Positions 1-8,397 are shown, counted from the stretch's first letter. The stretch: 26,256 nucleotides of DNA from CAZHZT01 sp964537285 (GCA_964537285.1 CAZHZT010000080.1:1-26256), one strand, 5' to 3'. A program made the numbers and translations. Notes: generated by a model from the sequence alone, not told the origin.

Positions 1-97
1 CGTTAAAAATTGAATACAGCCTTGATTTTTTGCTACTTTTTTATCAAGAAAAAAATAGGTAAAGACTTGATTAACAGAATTATGTAAATATTTTTTT

Positions 98-143
98 TGC
101 AAACATGAGTCATCCCGAATTTTTGGGATGACTCATGTTTGCA
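98..143. repeat. Palindromic repeat with GTCATCCCGAA-type arms, copy 1
   Basis: Perfect inverted repeat with 19-nt arms (98-116 and 125-143) around an 8-nt A/T-rich loop. The inner arm, AGTCATCCC, and the GAATTTT loop recur at 10531-10564 and, degraded, at 26128-26164, so this is one copy of a dispersed palindromic family. It lies 32 bp upstream of the HMG-CoA lyase start. It is more likely the terminator of a gene to the left of the window than an operator of the lyase, but that gene is not visible. Confidence 0.75.
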
Positions 144-174
144 TTCATTCCCTCTTAACCTTTAACCCAAATAA

Positions 175-1023
175 ATGATTAAGCTAATTGAGTGTCCAAG
201 AGATGCTATGCAGGGAATACACGAATTCATTCCCACGGAAGATAAAATACGTTACATTAATAAACTCCTGGAAGTGGGGTTTGACACCATAGACTTCGGT
301 AGCTTCGTTTCGCCCAAGGCCATCCCGCAAATGAAAGATACAGCCCAGGTATTGGCTGGTTTGAAGAATATCAATAACCCGAGTAAGTTGCTGGCGATCG
401 TTGCGAATGAGCGTGGAGCAAGGGATGCCGCTTCTCATCCGGAAATTACCTATCTGGGATATCCTTTCTCCGTTTCGGAGACCTTTCAGCTGCGCAATAC
501 CAATGCCACTATAGAAGAATCGCTGGAACGGGTGAAGGTGATCTGTGAAATTTGTGCCAAAGCCAATAAAGAAATGGTTGTTTACATTTCTATGGGCTTC
601 GGAAATCCTTATGGCGATGATTGGAATGTGGATATTGTAGAGGCGTGGGTGAATAAACTAATTGCCTTGGGCATCCGCATTATTTCCCTGTCCGACACGA
701 TTGGGGTCGCTAAGCCTGAAAGCATAAGCTATTTATTTTCTAACCTAATCCCTAGATTGCCGGATATTGAGTTTGGAGCCCACCTGCATACAGAGCCGCG
801 CTCGTGGGAGGAAAAAGTGCGTGCGGCACATGAAAATGGTTGCTCGCGTTTTGATGCGGCCATGAAAGGCTATGGGGGTTGCCCCATGGCAACGGATGAT
901 CTGACGGGTAATATGGCTACCGAGAACGTGGTTTATTATTTTAAGAAAAATGAAATTCCTTTAAATTTAAATAAAGGTGCTTTGCTGGAATCTATGCAAC
1001 TGGCTACCGAAATTTTTCCATAA
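175..1023 (+). CDS. Hydroxymethylglutaryl-CoA lyase
   Basis: The family cleaves HMG-CoA to acetyl-CoA and acetoacetate, in leucine degradation and ketone-body type metabolism. The 282-residue product is a DRE-TIM (HMGL-like) barrel. Visible family landmarks are the N-terminal catalytic Arg9-Asp10 (motif ECPRD), SFVSPKAIPQMKD at 43-55, the metal-binding GAHLHTE with His203 and His205, and the active-site loop GGCPMATDDLTGN with Cys236 and Asn246. Length is close to other bacterial lyases, without a targeting peptide. The ATG at 175 follows AAATAA, an A-rich leader usual in Bacteroidota. The GNAT gene starts 13 bp after the stop, so the two are probably co-transcribed. No other leucine-degradation gene is in view. 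A homologous aldolase-type lyase acting on another acyl-CoA cannot be excluded. Confidence 0.9.
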   Translation: MIKLIECPRDAMQGIHEFIPTEDKIRYINKLLEVGFDTIDFGSFVSPKAIPQMKDTAQVLAGLKNINNPSKLLAIVANERGARDAASHPEITYLGYPFSVSETFQLRNTNATIEESLERVKVICEICAKANKEMVVYISMGFGNPYGDDWNVDIVEAWVNKLIALGIRIISLSDTIGVAKPESISYLFSNLIPRLPDIEFGAHLHTEPRSWEEKVRAAHENGCSRFDAAMKGYGGCPMATDDLTGNMATENVVYYFKKNEIPLNLNKGALLESMQLATEIFP

Positions 1024-1036
1024 ACGGCTATTCAAA

Positions 1037-1468
1037 ATGTACATACTACCCATTCAATTTGCTACGCCCTACTTTGATGAAGCATTTGCTATTCGCCGGG
1101 AATCCTTGCTCGAGCCGCTGGGTTTAATTGCTGAACCGGAAGAAATGGAAGAAGAAGCTGACGCAATCCACATCGCTTGCTTTACCAACAACAGTGAATT
1201 AATAGCTGCCTTAAGCATTACTGATGTGGAGGAGCAATTTGCTGAATTCCGGCATGTGACAGTAAAAAATGCTTTCCAATCACAACATATTGGGGAATTT
1301 CTCATTACTCAATGTGAATCTTTTGTGAAAAACTTGGGTTATAACAAAGTCATGGTAAATGCCCATGAAAAAGTGGTGGATTTCTACGAGAAAATGGGCT
1401 TCCGCAAAGTTGGTGATGCCTTCACGGCTAGCAACATTCTGCATTTCAGAATGGAAAAGAACCTCTAA
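1037..1468 (+). CDS. GNAT family N-acetyltransferase
   Basis: A 143-residue protein of the GCN5-related acetyltransferase fold, which transfers acetyl from acetyl-CoA to an amine; the substrate is unknown. Motif A is seen at about 72-92 (RHVTVKNAFQSQHIGEFLI), where Q-x-x-x-I-G fills the acetyl-CoA pyrophosphate loop. Motif B is the C-terminal VVDFYEKMGFRKVGDAF at about 113-129, including the typical FYEKMGF signature. The overall pattern resembles small ElaA/YjdJ-like acetyltransferases. The ATG at 1037 was chosen because the open frame upstream (from 977) overlaps the lyase and its extra 20 residues do not look like a GNAT start. It sits between the lyase and mutS2 with gaps of 13 and 18 bp, so it is likely the middle gene of an operon. 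Confidence 0.85.
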   Translation: MYILPIQFATPYFDEAFAIRRESLLEPLGLIAEPEEMEEEADAIHIACFTNNSELIAALSITDVEEQFAEFRHVTVKNAFQSQHIGEFLITQCESFVKNLGYNKVMVNAHEKVVDFYEKMGFRKVGDAFTASNILHFRMEKNL

Positions 1469-1486
1469 AAAGAATTATTTTTTTAC

Positions 1487-3874
1487 ATGCAACGCTATCC
1501 AAACGATCTATACGAAAAGCTTGAGTTCGACAAAGTTATTGAACTGCTAAAAAATGAGTGCTACGGAGAACTGGCGAAAGTCTATTTCGATAACCTCGAA
1601 TTGGAAACCGAACGCTTATTGATCGAAAAGCGCCTCTCCGAGGTGGATGAGTACAAACTTTCTATTGATGAACGGGATACGTTCCCGCTCCGCGAATATG
1701 AAGATCTGCACCAGGACCTGAAAATGTTGAGTATCCCGGGCTCTGTGATGACTATGGAGGGGTTGCTTAGGCTGTACAATACCCTTCAAATCAATAAGAA
1801 TATTTATGCTTTCTTCACGGAAACCCGCCAGGAAGTATACCACAGTTTATATGCCATCATCAAAAATATTTCCTTTAATGATGATTGTGTAAAAGCTATC
1901 GACCGCGTTATTGATGAGGAGGGAAATGTGCGTCCGGATGCTTCTCCCGAACTTCAGCGGATACGCAGGAGCATGTCTTCCAAATACCGGGAACTAGATA
2001 GGGCTTTCCGCTCAGTCATTGGAGATTTCAAGCAAAAAGGTTACTTAACAGATAATATTGAGAGCTTTCGGAATGGCCGCCGGGTACTCAGTGTTCCAGC
2101 TGAATACAAAAGGCAGGTGCGGGGGATCATACACGATCAATCTGCTACCGGGAAAACGGCATTCATTGAGCCAGAGGCGGTTATCGATATCAATAATGAT
2201 ATTTTTGATCTGCATCAGGCTGAAAAAAGAGAGATCTATAAGATCCTGAAAGACCTGAGTGAACAATTGAGGTTGTACGTGCCTTTGTTCCGCTCTTATC
2301 AGGGTATTCTGCTTCGGTTTGATGCCGTGCAGGCTAAAGCACAACTGGCCGTTAAAATGGATGCCAACAAGCCTAAATTACTCGAAGAGCCTTGCATCGG
2401 TGTCCTTAAGGGCTTTCATCCCTTGCTTTATTTGAAAAATAGCCAGCTGGGTAAAGATACCGTTCCTTTCGACCTGAATCTATTATTCAGTAATCGCTTG
2501 CTGGTATTGAGCGGCCCGAATGCCGGGGGGAAATCAATTGCCATGAAAGCGGTAGGCTTGATGCAAATGATGGTGCAGGCGGGGATGCTTGTCCCCGTGG
2601 ATCCGCTTTCAGAAATGGGTATCTTCAAAAAGATGTTCGTCGATATTGGAGATCAGCAAAGTCTGGAGGATGAGTTGAGTACCTATAGCTCACGCCTCAA
2701 AAATATGCGTTTTTTCCTTGAAAATGCAGATCAGAACACCCTGATCCTGATCGACGAATTTGGAAGCGGTACCGATCCAAAAATTGGGGGAGCCATTGCA
2801 GAAGCCATACTGCATGAGTTCTACGAAAAGAAAGTTTTTGGAGTGATTACTACGCACTATTCCAACCTTAAAGTATATGCCTTCAAAACGAAAGGTATTG
2901 TAAATGGGGCGATGGAATTTGATAAAGATACGCTTTCTCCTACGTATCGACTGAATATTGGTCGGCCGGGGAGTTCATATGCTTTTGAAATTGCAGAGAA
3001 ATCGGGTTTGAGTAAAAAAATCCTTAAATATGCCCGTAATCACGGGGGGGGAGGTAAAAGTACTAAAGCTGTTGATGAATTATTAGTAGACCTCCAACGT
3101 GAAAAGCAAGAAGTAGGGGAACGCTTGAAAAGGCTTACCGATAGAGAAAAGCATTTGGAGCGCCTGATCAAAAATTACGACACGCTCCATAAAGACTTGG
3201 AGTTCAAACGTAAAAAACAAAAACTGGAAGCCAAAGAACAGGCACTTCAAAATCTTGCTCACAATAACCGCGATCTGGAAAATCTGATCCGGGAGTTGCG
3301 TGAGTCAAAAAAATTGGAAGATGCCAAAAAACTGGCTGCCCGCATTAAATCTGAACGCCAGGAATTGGCCAGCTCCGTATCTAATCTTAACGATGAGGTG
3401 TACGAAAAGATGGAACCGGCTAAAGCGGATGGCCCGATTAAAGAAGGCGATCATGTGAAAATGCGGAATGGCAATACCACCGGTCAGGTGGAAGTGGTTC
3501 AAAAAAACAAAGCAATCGTCGTGTTTGGCAGCATGAAAATGACGGTAAAACTTAAAGATCTGCAAAAAATCAGAGAGCCTCTGGATGTTAAGCGTTCTCG
3601 TATCAATTTACCGGATAACGGAAATCAAGAGTTCGACTCCAAAATTGATATCCGCGGCATGCGCGTAGAAGATGCTATGAAGACTGTAGAGACTTTCGTT
3701 GATCAGGCTCTTCTGTCAAATGCGAGCTTTCTGCGCATCGTCCACGGAAAAGGCAGCGGAGTCCTCCGGAAAATTGTACGCAAAAAGTTGAAAGAATATG
3801 ATTCTGTAAGCAGCATCGTGCATCCTGAAGAAAATCAGGGAGGGGAGGGCGTCACCATTGCGTATTTAGAATAG
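1487..3874 (+). CDS. mutS2: MutS2 family ATPase with C-terminal Smr endonuclease domain
   Basis: MutS2 is not a mismatch-repair MutS. Family members bind branched DNA or collided ribosomes and limit recombination or rescue stalled translation; which applies here is not visible. The 795-residue length is usual. The order is a helical core (about 1-320), the ABC-type ATPase with Walker A SGPNAGGKS at 342-350, Walker B LILIDEFGSGTDP with Asp423-Glu424 and the downstream TTHYSNLK switch, a long charged coiled coil (about 515-640), a KOW-like basic segment (about 640-690), and a C-terminal Smr domain from about 718 with DIRGMR and the HGKGSG loop. The start follows TTTTTTAC with no Shine-Dalgarno sequence. 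Its last 26 nt form part of a perfect 78-bp hairpin (3849-3926), so the final codons are mirrored downstream. It converges on ndk. Confidence 0.95.
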   Translation: MQRYPNDLYEKLEFDKVIELLKNECYGELAKVYFDNLELETERLLIEKRLSEVDEYKLSIDERDTFPLREYEDLHQDLKMLSIPGSVMTMEGLLRLYNTLQINKNIYAFFTETRQEVYHSLYAIIKNISFNDDCVKAIDRVIDEEGNVRPDASPELQRIRRSMSSKYRELDRAFRSVIGDFKQKGYLTDNIESFRNGRRVLSVPAEYKRQVRGIIHDQSATGKTAFIEPEAVIDINNDIFDLHQAEKREIYKILKDLSEQLRLYVPLFRSYQGILLRFDAVQAKAQLAVKMDANKPKLLEEPCIGVLKGFHPLLYLKNSQLGKDTVPFDLNLLFSNRLLVLSGPNAGGKSIAMKAVGLMQMMVQAGMLVPVDPLSEMGIFKKMFVDIGDQQSLEDELSTYSSRLKNMRFFLENADQNTLILIDEFGSGTDPKIGGAIAEAILHEFYEKKVFGVITTHYSNLKVYAFKTKGIVNGAMEFDKDTLSPTYRLNIGRPGSSYAFEIAEKSGLSKKILKYARNHGGGGKSTKAVDELLVDLQREKQEVGERLKRLTDREKHLERLIKNYDTLHKDLEFKRKKQKLEAKEQALQNLAHNNRDLENLIRELRESKKLEDAKKLAARIKSERQELASSVSNLNDEVYEKMEPAKADGPIKEGDHVKMRNGNTTGQVEVVQKNKAIVVFGSMKMTVKLKDLQKIREPLDVKRSRINLPDNGNQEFDSKIDIRGMRVEDAMKTVETFVDQALLSNASFLRIVHGKGSGVLRKIVRKKLKEYDSVSSIVHPEENQGGEGVTIAYLE

Positions 3875-3926
3875 AGTTGTTCTGCATTTGCAGAACAACT
3901 CTATTCTAAATACGCAATGGTGACGC
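3849..3926. terminator. Perfect 38-nt-arm hairpin overlapping the mutS2 stop
   Basis: Left arm 3849-3886 and right arm 3889-3926 are exact reverse complements over 38 nt with a TT spacer. The left arm contains the last 26 nt of mutS2, including the stop at 3872-3874, so the right arm is an antisense copy of the gene end. There is no clear T-tract, so a rho-independent terminator of the classical kind is not shown. Position between convergent genes fits a bidirectional terminator or mRNA 3'-end stabiliser. Confidence 0.85.
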
Positions 3927-4035
3927 GGGGAACGGTTAACGGTTAACGGGGAACGGTCAAAGAATGGTTAACGGAAATGGCCATTCGTTAACCGTTTACC
4001 GTTCCCCGTTCACCGTTGAACGTTGACCGTTCACC
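3927..4035. repeat. Heptamer tandem repeats arranged as a fold-back
   Basis: The first half is built from 7-bp units such as GTTAACG and GGGAACG. The second half (from about 3986) is built from inverted-sense units such as GTTAACC, GTTCCCC, GTTCACC and GTTGACC. A short centre near 3971-3986 (AATGGCCATT) joins them, so the whole block can fold into one imperfect hairpin. The same heptamers appear at 15258-15354 and 18785-18821. It lies between the mutS2 and ndk 3' ends, next to the hairpin at 3849-3926. Confidence 0.8.
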
Positions 4036-4039
4036 GAAT

Positions 4040-4459
4040 TTAGAACATTTCCACTTCTGCGAAGTGGAAACGGCTTTCGATTGCTGCGGTTTCATCTGCA
4101 TCTGAACCGTGCACGGCATTTTCTCCGATGCTGGTGGCATATAAAGCACGGATAGTACCCGGAGCAGCTTCAGCCGGATTTGTAGATCCGATCAATTCGC
4201 GGAAATCTGCTACCGCATTATCTTTTTCCAAAATTGCAGCAACGATAGGGCCGGAACTCATAAAGTCCACTAACTCACCGTAGAAAGGACGCTCTTTGTG
4301 TACAGCATAGAAAGCGCCTGCTGCATCTTTTGTCAGTTGAGTCATTTTCATTGCCACGATACGGAAACCTGCTTCATTGATTTTTGCAAGGATCGCACCG
4401 ATATGGCCGTTTTTAACAGCATCAGGCTTGATCATTGTGAATGTTCTATTACCTGCCAT
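4040..4459 (-). CDS. ndk: Nucleoside diphosphate kinase
   Basis: Transfers the gamma phosphate of ATP to nucleoside diphosphates through a phosphohistidine, balancing NTP and dNTP pools in the cytoplasm. The 139-residue length is standard. The N-terminal TFTMIKPDAV motif binds nucleotide, and the catalytic His117 lies in the signature NAVHGSD. The RPFYGELVDFM segment at about 57-67 is the family helix region. The start ATG at 4457-4459 is the family start. It is a single-gene unit converging with mutS2 and divergent from the DHH phosphoesterase. A matching TAnnTTTG element lies 46-53 nt upstream of the start. Confidence 0.96.
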   Translation of the reverse strand: MAGNRTFTMIKPDAVKNGHIGAILAKINEAGFRIVAMKMTQLTKDAAGAFYAVHKERPFYGELVDFMSSGPIVAAILEKDNAVADFRELIGSTNPAEAAPGTIRALYATSIGENAVHGSDADETAAIESRFHFAEVEMF

Positions 4460-4505
4460 GATAATTCATTTTTTTTGGTAAATGATGAGAATTAAAAAAA
4501 CGCTG

Positions 4506-4513
4506 CAAATGTA
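4506..4513 (-). promoter_or_regulatory. Candidate Bacteroidota -7 promoter element of ndk
   Basis: Read on the minus strand the site is TACATTTG, an exact match to the Bacteroidota -7 consensus TAnnTTTG. It would give an ndk leader of roughly 40 nt. No convincing TTTG -33 partner is seen at 19-21 nt; the nearest, at 4543-4546, is about 29 nt away. The call rests on one element. Confidence 0.4.
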
Positions 4514-4633
4514 GTCATTCTACTTTAAATAGAAGACAGGTTCAAAGAAGTCTATTTAAAAATAATATCGGCATAGTTTTTCAATATGAACGATTTTGTC
4601 CATCTTGCAAATCTGTTTTTAATAGTCGGAATA

Positions 4634-5662
4634 ATGGAGAATTTAGATCAATTAAAGTCAATCCTTGATACACCTAAGAAAATTTTTATCACCTCACATC
4701 GCAATCCGGATGGAGACGCTATTGGTTCATCCTTGGGTTTGTACCATTTTTTAGTCAAAAAAGGGCATTCTGTAGAAATTGCTTTTCCTTCCGAATACCC
4801 TCAGTCTTTTTGCTGGATGCCTCATGTCGATCAGATCTACATTTATGATCTTAAGCCTGAGCCAACGCTTAAGGCATTGGAAGAAGCAGACGTGGTTTTT
4901 TGCCTGGATTTTAATGCGTTGGGCAGAATTGATAAAATGGGTGCTAAGCTCAGAGAAATGGATGAGGTGACAACGGTAATGATTGACCATCATATCGATC
5001 CGGAGCCTTTCCCCGATTTTATGCTGTCGGAAGTGAGTGCCAGCTCAACGAGTGAGTTGGTTTACGACTTTATCCTAGCCCTCGGAGAAGATGAACTGCT
5101 TGATGTGCAGATTTGCAATTGTCTGTACACCGGAATTGTTACCGATACCGGCTCCTTCAAGTATGGCACAAGCCCTAAGCTGTTCCGCACAATGGCTAAA
5201 ATCTTGGAAAAAGGTGTGGATGACAGAATGCTCCAGGACTTAATTTTCAATTCCTTACCGGAAAAACAACTTCGGCTCCTCGGCCACTGCCTGATTAACC
5301 GGATGCATATTTTTGAGGAATATTCCACCGGATTGATTACGCTTTCCAGAAGAGATTACGAACGATTTAATATCCAAAGGGGAGATACTGAGGGAATTGT
5401 AAATTATATCTTGAGAATTGGCCATATGAAAATGGCTGCTTTTATTACAGAACAACCGAACATTGTAAAGGTCTCTCTTCGATCCAAAGGTTCATTCTCT
5501 GTGCAACGCATTGCCACCGAACATTTTAACGGGGGCGGGCATCGAAATGCGGCCGGCGGGTATTCTCATGTCGGCCTTAGAAAGACTGTGGAGCGTTTTA
5601 AAGAAATTCTTCCTGATTACGCTGAAGAGCTGAATGCTCCGACAAACTCTGTAAACAATTAA
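4634..5662 (+). CDS. nrnA: DHH/DHHA1 phosphoesterase, NrnA-type oligoribonuclease / pAp phosphatase
   Basis: The family degrades short RNA oligonucleotides (nanoRNAs, pGpG) and dephosphorylates pAp to AMP using two Mn ions. The 342-residue protein has DHH motif I HRNPDGDAIGSS at 22-33, motif II CLDFNALGR, motif III MIDHHIDP, motif IV GIVTDTGSF with a metal-ligand Asp, and the C-terminal DHHA1 substrate-binding loop GGGHRNAAGG. The start was set at the ATG at 4634 because MENLDQLKSIL matches the usual NrnA beginning. The upstream in-frame ATG at 4586 would add 16 hydrophobic residues without a clear role. The FKBP lipoprotein begins 11 bp after its stop, so the two share a transcript. Confidence 0.88.
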   Translation: MENLDQLKSILDTPKKIFITSHRNPDGDAIGSSLGLYHFLVKKGHSVEIAFPSEYPQSFCWMPHVDQIYIYDLKPEPTLKALEEADVVFCLDFNALGRIDKMGAKLREMDEVTTVMIDHHIDPEPFPDFMLSEVSASSTSELVYDFILALGEDELLDVQICNCLYTGIVTDTGSFKYGTSPKLFRTMAKILEKGVDDRMLQDLIFNSLPEKQLRLLGHCLINRMHIFEEYSTGLITLSRRDYERFNIQRGDTEGIVNYILRIGHMKMAAFITEQPNIVKVSLRSKGSFSVQRIATEHFNGGGHRNAAGGYSHVGLRKTVERFKEILPDYAEELNAPTNSVNN

Positions 5663-5673
5663 TTTACCTATAC

Positions 5674-6573
5674 ATGAAAAATTTTTCTTTTTTAATCGCA
5701 TTGAGCTGGGTGATCATCCTGGGCTTCTCTCAATGCACTCCTGGTGAAGGCGGAAGTAACAATTCAGATAAGTATAAAGGCTTGAAAAGAACAAATTCGG
5801 GCTATCCTTACGTGATGAAAGTATCAAATGGTGGCGAAAAGCCAGCGGTAGGCTCGCAAGTTCAGTATCACGAATCAGCTTTAAAAAATGATTCTTTATT
5901 GTATTCTACACGATCACTGAATAGCCCCAGAAAGATTATTATGCCACCGGTAGATAAAGTAGGCCGGCCAATACCGCCTTCTTACGAAGCTTTGTTTTTA
6001 ATGAGTAAAGGAGACAGCCTGGTCGTTTATCAGGATTTAGATACGGTATCTAATCTTCCTCCTTCTCTAACTAATGAAGATGAATTAACCTATGTATTGG
6101 AAGTATTGGATGTAAAATCTCCTGAAACGATACAAAAGGAAAAAGAGGAGCTTTCAACCAAAGGAAAGGAAGTTGAATCGGTGGTTACTCAGTTTATTGA
6201 CGATTACAAAGCGGGTAAACTGGATGGCAAATTAACGGAAACTGAATCTGGTCTAAAATATCAGATCCTTAAAGAGGGTAGTGGTGCTACACCGGAAAAA
6301 GGACAAACTGTTCGCACGCATTATTCTGGTTTCCTTGAAGATGGTACTAATTTCGATAATTCCTACAGCAAAGGCTCTACTTTTGATTTTCCAATCGGCC
6401 AGGGAAGGGTTATTCCTGCCTGGGATGAAGGAATTGGTATGCTCAAGCCTGGTGCGGAAGCTATCCTGTTCGCTCCTGGCAACCTGGGGTATGGTGAAAG
6501 AGGTTACCCTCCGACAATCCCACCAAATGCTAATTTGATTTTTTATGTTGAACTTAAAGGAATAGGCGAATAA
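5674..6573 (+). CDS. FKBP-type peptidyl-prolyl isomerase lipoprotein
   Basis: A predicted envelope folding enzyme that isomerises X-Pro bonds. The signal peptide (1-20) ends in a lipobox-like GFSQ before Cys21, followed by a Gly/Ser/Asn-rich tether. The C-terminal FKBP domain (about 205-299) keeps the active-site pattern: HYSG, NFDNS, FDFPIGQG, VIPAW, LGYGERG and the final IFYVEL. Residues about 45-150 look like a second, degenerate FKBP copy (a G..V.YH start and LMSKGDSLVVY, then LTYVLEVLDV), lacking VIPxW and the LGYG loop. A charged linker rich in Lys and Glu joins them. It follows nrnA by 11 bp and ends 15 bp before an imperfect hairpin. Confidence 0.88.
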   Translation: MKNFSFLIALSWVIILGFSQCTPGEGGSNNSDKYKGLKRTNSGYPYVMKVSNGGEKPAVGSQVQYHESALKNDSLLYSTRSLNSPRKIIMPPVDKVGRPIPPSYEALFLMSKGDSLVVYQDLDTVSNLPPSLTNEDELTYVLEVLDVKSPETIQKEKEELSTKGKEVESVVTQFIDDYKAGKLDGKLTETESGLKYQILKEGSGATPEKGQTVRTHYSGFLEDGTNFDNSYSKGSTFDFPIGQGRVIPAWDEGIGMLKPGAEAILFAPGNLGYGERGYPPTIPPNANLIFYVELKGIGE

Positions 6574-6588
6574 AAAGAACTTTTTTCT

Positions 6589-6648
6589 TGGATGACGTTT
6601 CATACTACTGACTTTTCGAAAAAAACCAGGAGTATGAAACGCCGTCCA
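6589..6648. terminator. Imperfect inverted repeat after the FKBP gene
   Basis: Arms 6589-6616 and 6621-6648 pair over most of their length (for example CGTTTCATACT with AGTATGAAACG) but have several mismatches, unlike the perfect hairpins elsewhere in the window. It fills almost all of the 88-bp gap before the ABC transporter gene. It probably acts as a terminator or partial read-through element between two genes on the same strand. Confidence 0.65.
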
Positions 6649-6661
6649 GCCATATTTTTAT

Positions 6662-8395
6662 ATGACTCATTCAGGCCAAAAGTTATTAGAAGTAAAAGAT
6701 CTGCAAATCTCTTTTCCATCTTCTGATGAATCCATTGATAACCAAGCGCTTAAAGGGATTGGTTTTTCTCTAAACCGAGGAGAAACACTAGGGATTGTAG
6801 GAGAGTCCGGTTCTGGGAAATCCATTACTGCGCTCACGATCATGCGTTTGCTGGAAAGTCCGCCTGCTCAAATCGATACCGGAGAGATATGGTACTATCC
6901 TAAGGAGGGTGAAAAAAGAAATTTACTGGAGTGCTCCGAAAAAGAAATGCAAAGGCTTCGGGGGAATCACCTGGGAATGATCTTCCAGGAACCTATGACG
7001 GCTCTTAACCCCATTTTTCGATGCGGTCATCAAGTGGATGAAGCCCTGATGCTGCATCAGAAACTTTCCAGAAAAGCAGCTAAGGCAAAAACGCTGGATT
7101 GGTTTGAAAAAGTGCAATTGCCAGACCCGGAACGAATTTATAAGTCTTATCCACATCAACTTTCGGGAGGGCAAAAACAGCGCGTCCTTATAGCCATCGC
7201 TCTTTGTTGTCATCCTGACCTGTTGATTGCCGATGAACCTACTACTGCCCTGGATGTAACGGTGCAAAAGGAGATCCTGCAATTGATAAATGATCTAAAA
7301 GCTCAATTCAATATATCGATTATTTTTATTTCTCATGACCTTGGAGTTATTGCAGAAATTGCTGATCGGGTAGTTGTAATGCAAAAGGGAGAAATTGTAG
7401 AAAATGGCGAGGTAAAGGAGCTATTTCTCCACCCCAAACATCCTTATACCAAAGGCTTGCTGGCTTGTCGCCCACCTGTTGATTACAAGCTCAGAAGGTT
7501 GCCCATGGTGAGTGATTTTATTAAGCCGGATGATCAAAAAACAAACTATAAAGAAATAAAATTGACTTTAGAAGAGGTCAAAACGGAAAGAGCGGAACAC
7601 TATAAAAAAGCCCCGATCATTGAAGTAAATGAATTGCATACCTGGTTTAGCAGGAAAAACTGGCTGGGCACAGAAACTTCCATTGTAAAAGCAGTGAATG
7701 ATGTGAGTTTTCAAGTGTATCCCGGGGAAATTGTAGGCCTTGTAGGCGAGAGTGGATGTGGTAAAACGACCCTGGGAAGGTCAGTAATCAGGCTTCAAAA
7801 AGTGGATTCCGGAAACATAAAGTTCAAGGGTACTGATCTCATCACTCTATCGCCCCAAGCATTAAAGAAGCTCCGTCCGCAAATGCAAATTGTTTTTCAG
7901 GATCCATACTCCTCCCTTAATCCACGTATGACTGTCGGGGAGGCGATCAAAGAGCCATTGGTAGTACATCAAAGACTATCAACCGATCAGGAACGCCGGG
8001 ATTTGGTTATTGATCTACTAGAACGTGTCGGACTGGAAGCGGAGCATTATTACCGCTATCCGCATGAATTTTCGGGAGGGCAACGCCAGCGTATATGTAT
8101 AGCCAGAGCGCTGGTATTGCAACCGGAATTCATTGTTTTCGACGAATCCGTTTCTGCTTTGGACGTGTCGGTTCAGGCGCAGATCCTTAATCTTATCCTT
8201 GATCTGAAGGAGTCTTTAGGTTTTTCCTGTATTTTCATTTCACACGATCTTTCCGTAGTGAAGTTCATCAGTGACCGGATGATGGTCATGAAAGATGGAA
8301 AAATTGTGGAAGAAGGTTGGCCTGAAGATATTTATTCCCGTCCTAAGTCGGCTTACACCCGGAAATTGATAGAAGCGATACCTAAGGGGATTTAA
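6662..8395 (+). CDS. Fused tandem ABC transporter ATPase, oligopeptide/dipeptide type (DppD-DppF-like)
   Basis: Powers import of peptides or related solutes through DppB/DppC-type permeases at the inner membrane. The 577 residues hold two complete nucleotide-binding domains. The first has Walker A GESGSGKS at 47-54, signature LSGGQKQR near 167 and Walker B LLIADEPTTALD near 190. The second has GESGCGKTT near 362, FSGGQRQR near 470 and Walker B FIVFDESVSALD, with Ser replacing the usual Pro of DEP. Each half ends with the oligopeptide-type C-terminal extension (HPYTKGLLACRP and SAYTRKLIEAIP). Fused forms such as GsiA and YejF have the same layout. No permease or binding protein is adjacent; the only permease is at 23442-24518. 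A perfect 87-bp hairpin follows the stop. Confidence 0.92.
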   Translation: MTHSGQKLLEVKDLQISFPSSDESIDNQALKGIGFSLNRGETLGIVGESGSGKSITALTIMRLLESPPAQIDTGEIWYYPKEGEKRNLLECSEKEMQRLRGNHLGMIFQEPMTALNPIFRCGHQVDEALMLHQKLSRKAAKAKTLDWFEKVQLPDPERIYKSYPHQLSGGQKQRVLIAIALCCHPDLLIADEPTTALDVTVQKEILQLINDLKAQFNISIIFISHDLGVIAEIADRVVVMQKGEIVENGEVKELFLHPKHPYTKGLLACRPPVDYKLRRLPMVSDFIKPDDQKTNYKEIKLTLEEVKTERAEHYKKAPIIEVNELHTWFSRKNWLGTETSIVKAVNDVSFQVYPGEIVGLVGESGCGKTTLGRSVIRLQKVDSGNIKFKGTDLITLSPQALKKLRPQMQIVFQDPYSSLNPRMTVGEAIKEPLVVHQRLSTDQERRDLVIDLLERVGLEAEHYYRYPHEFSGGQRQRICIARALVLQPEFIVFDESVSALDVSVQAQILNLILDLKESLGFSCIFISHDLSVVKFISDRMMVMKDGKIVEEGWPEDIYSRPKSAYTRKLIEAIPKGI

Positions 8396-8397
8396 AT

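Noticed and set aside
21..48. CTTGAT...ATCAAG inverted repeat at the left edge
   Set aside because: Only 6-nt arms around a 16-nt T-rich spacer. It could be part of a terminator of an unseen upstream gene, but evidence is weak.
3927..4035. Possible CRISPR-like array
   Set aside because: Units are 7 bp, contiguous and without spacers, and reverse orientation mid-block; no cas genes are near.
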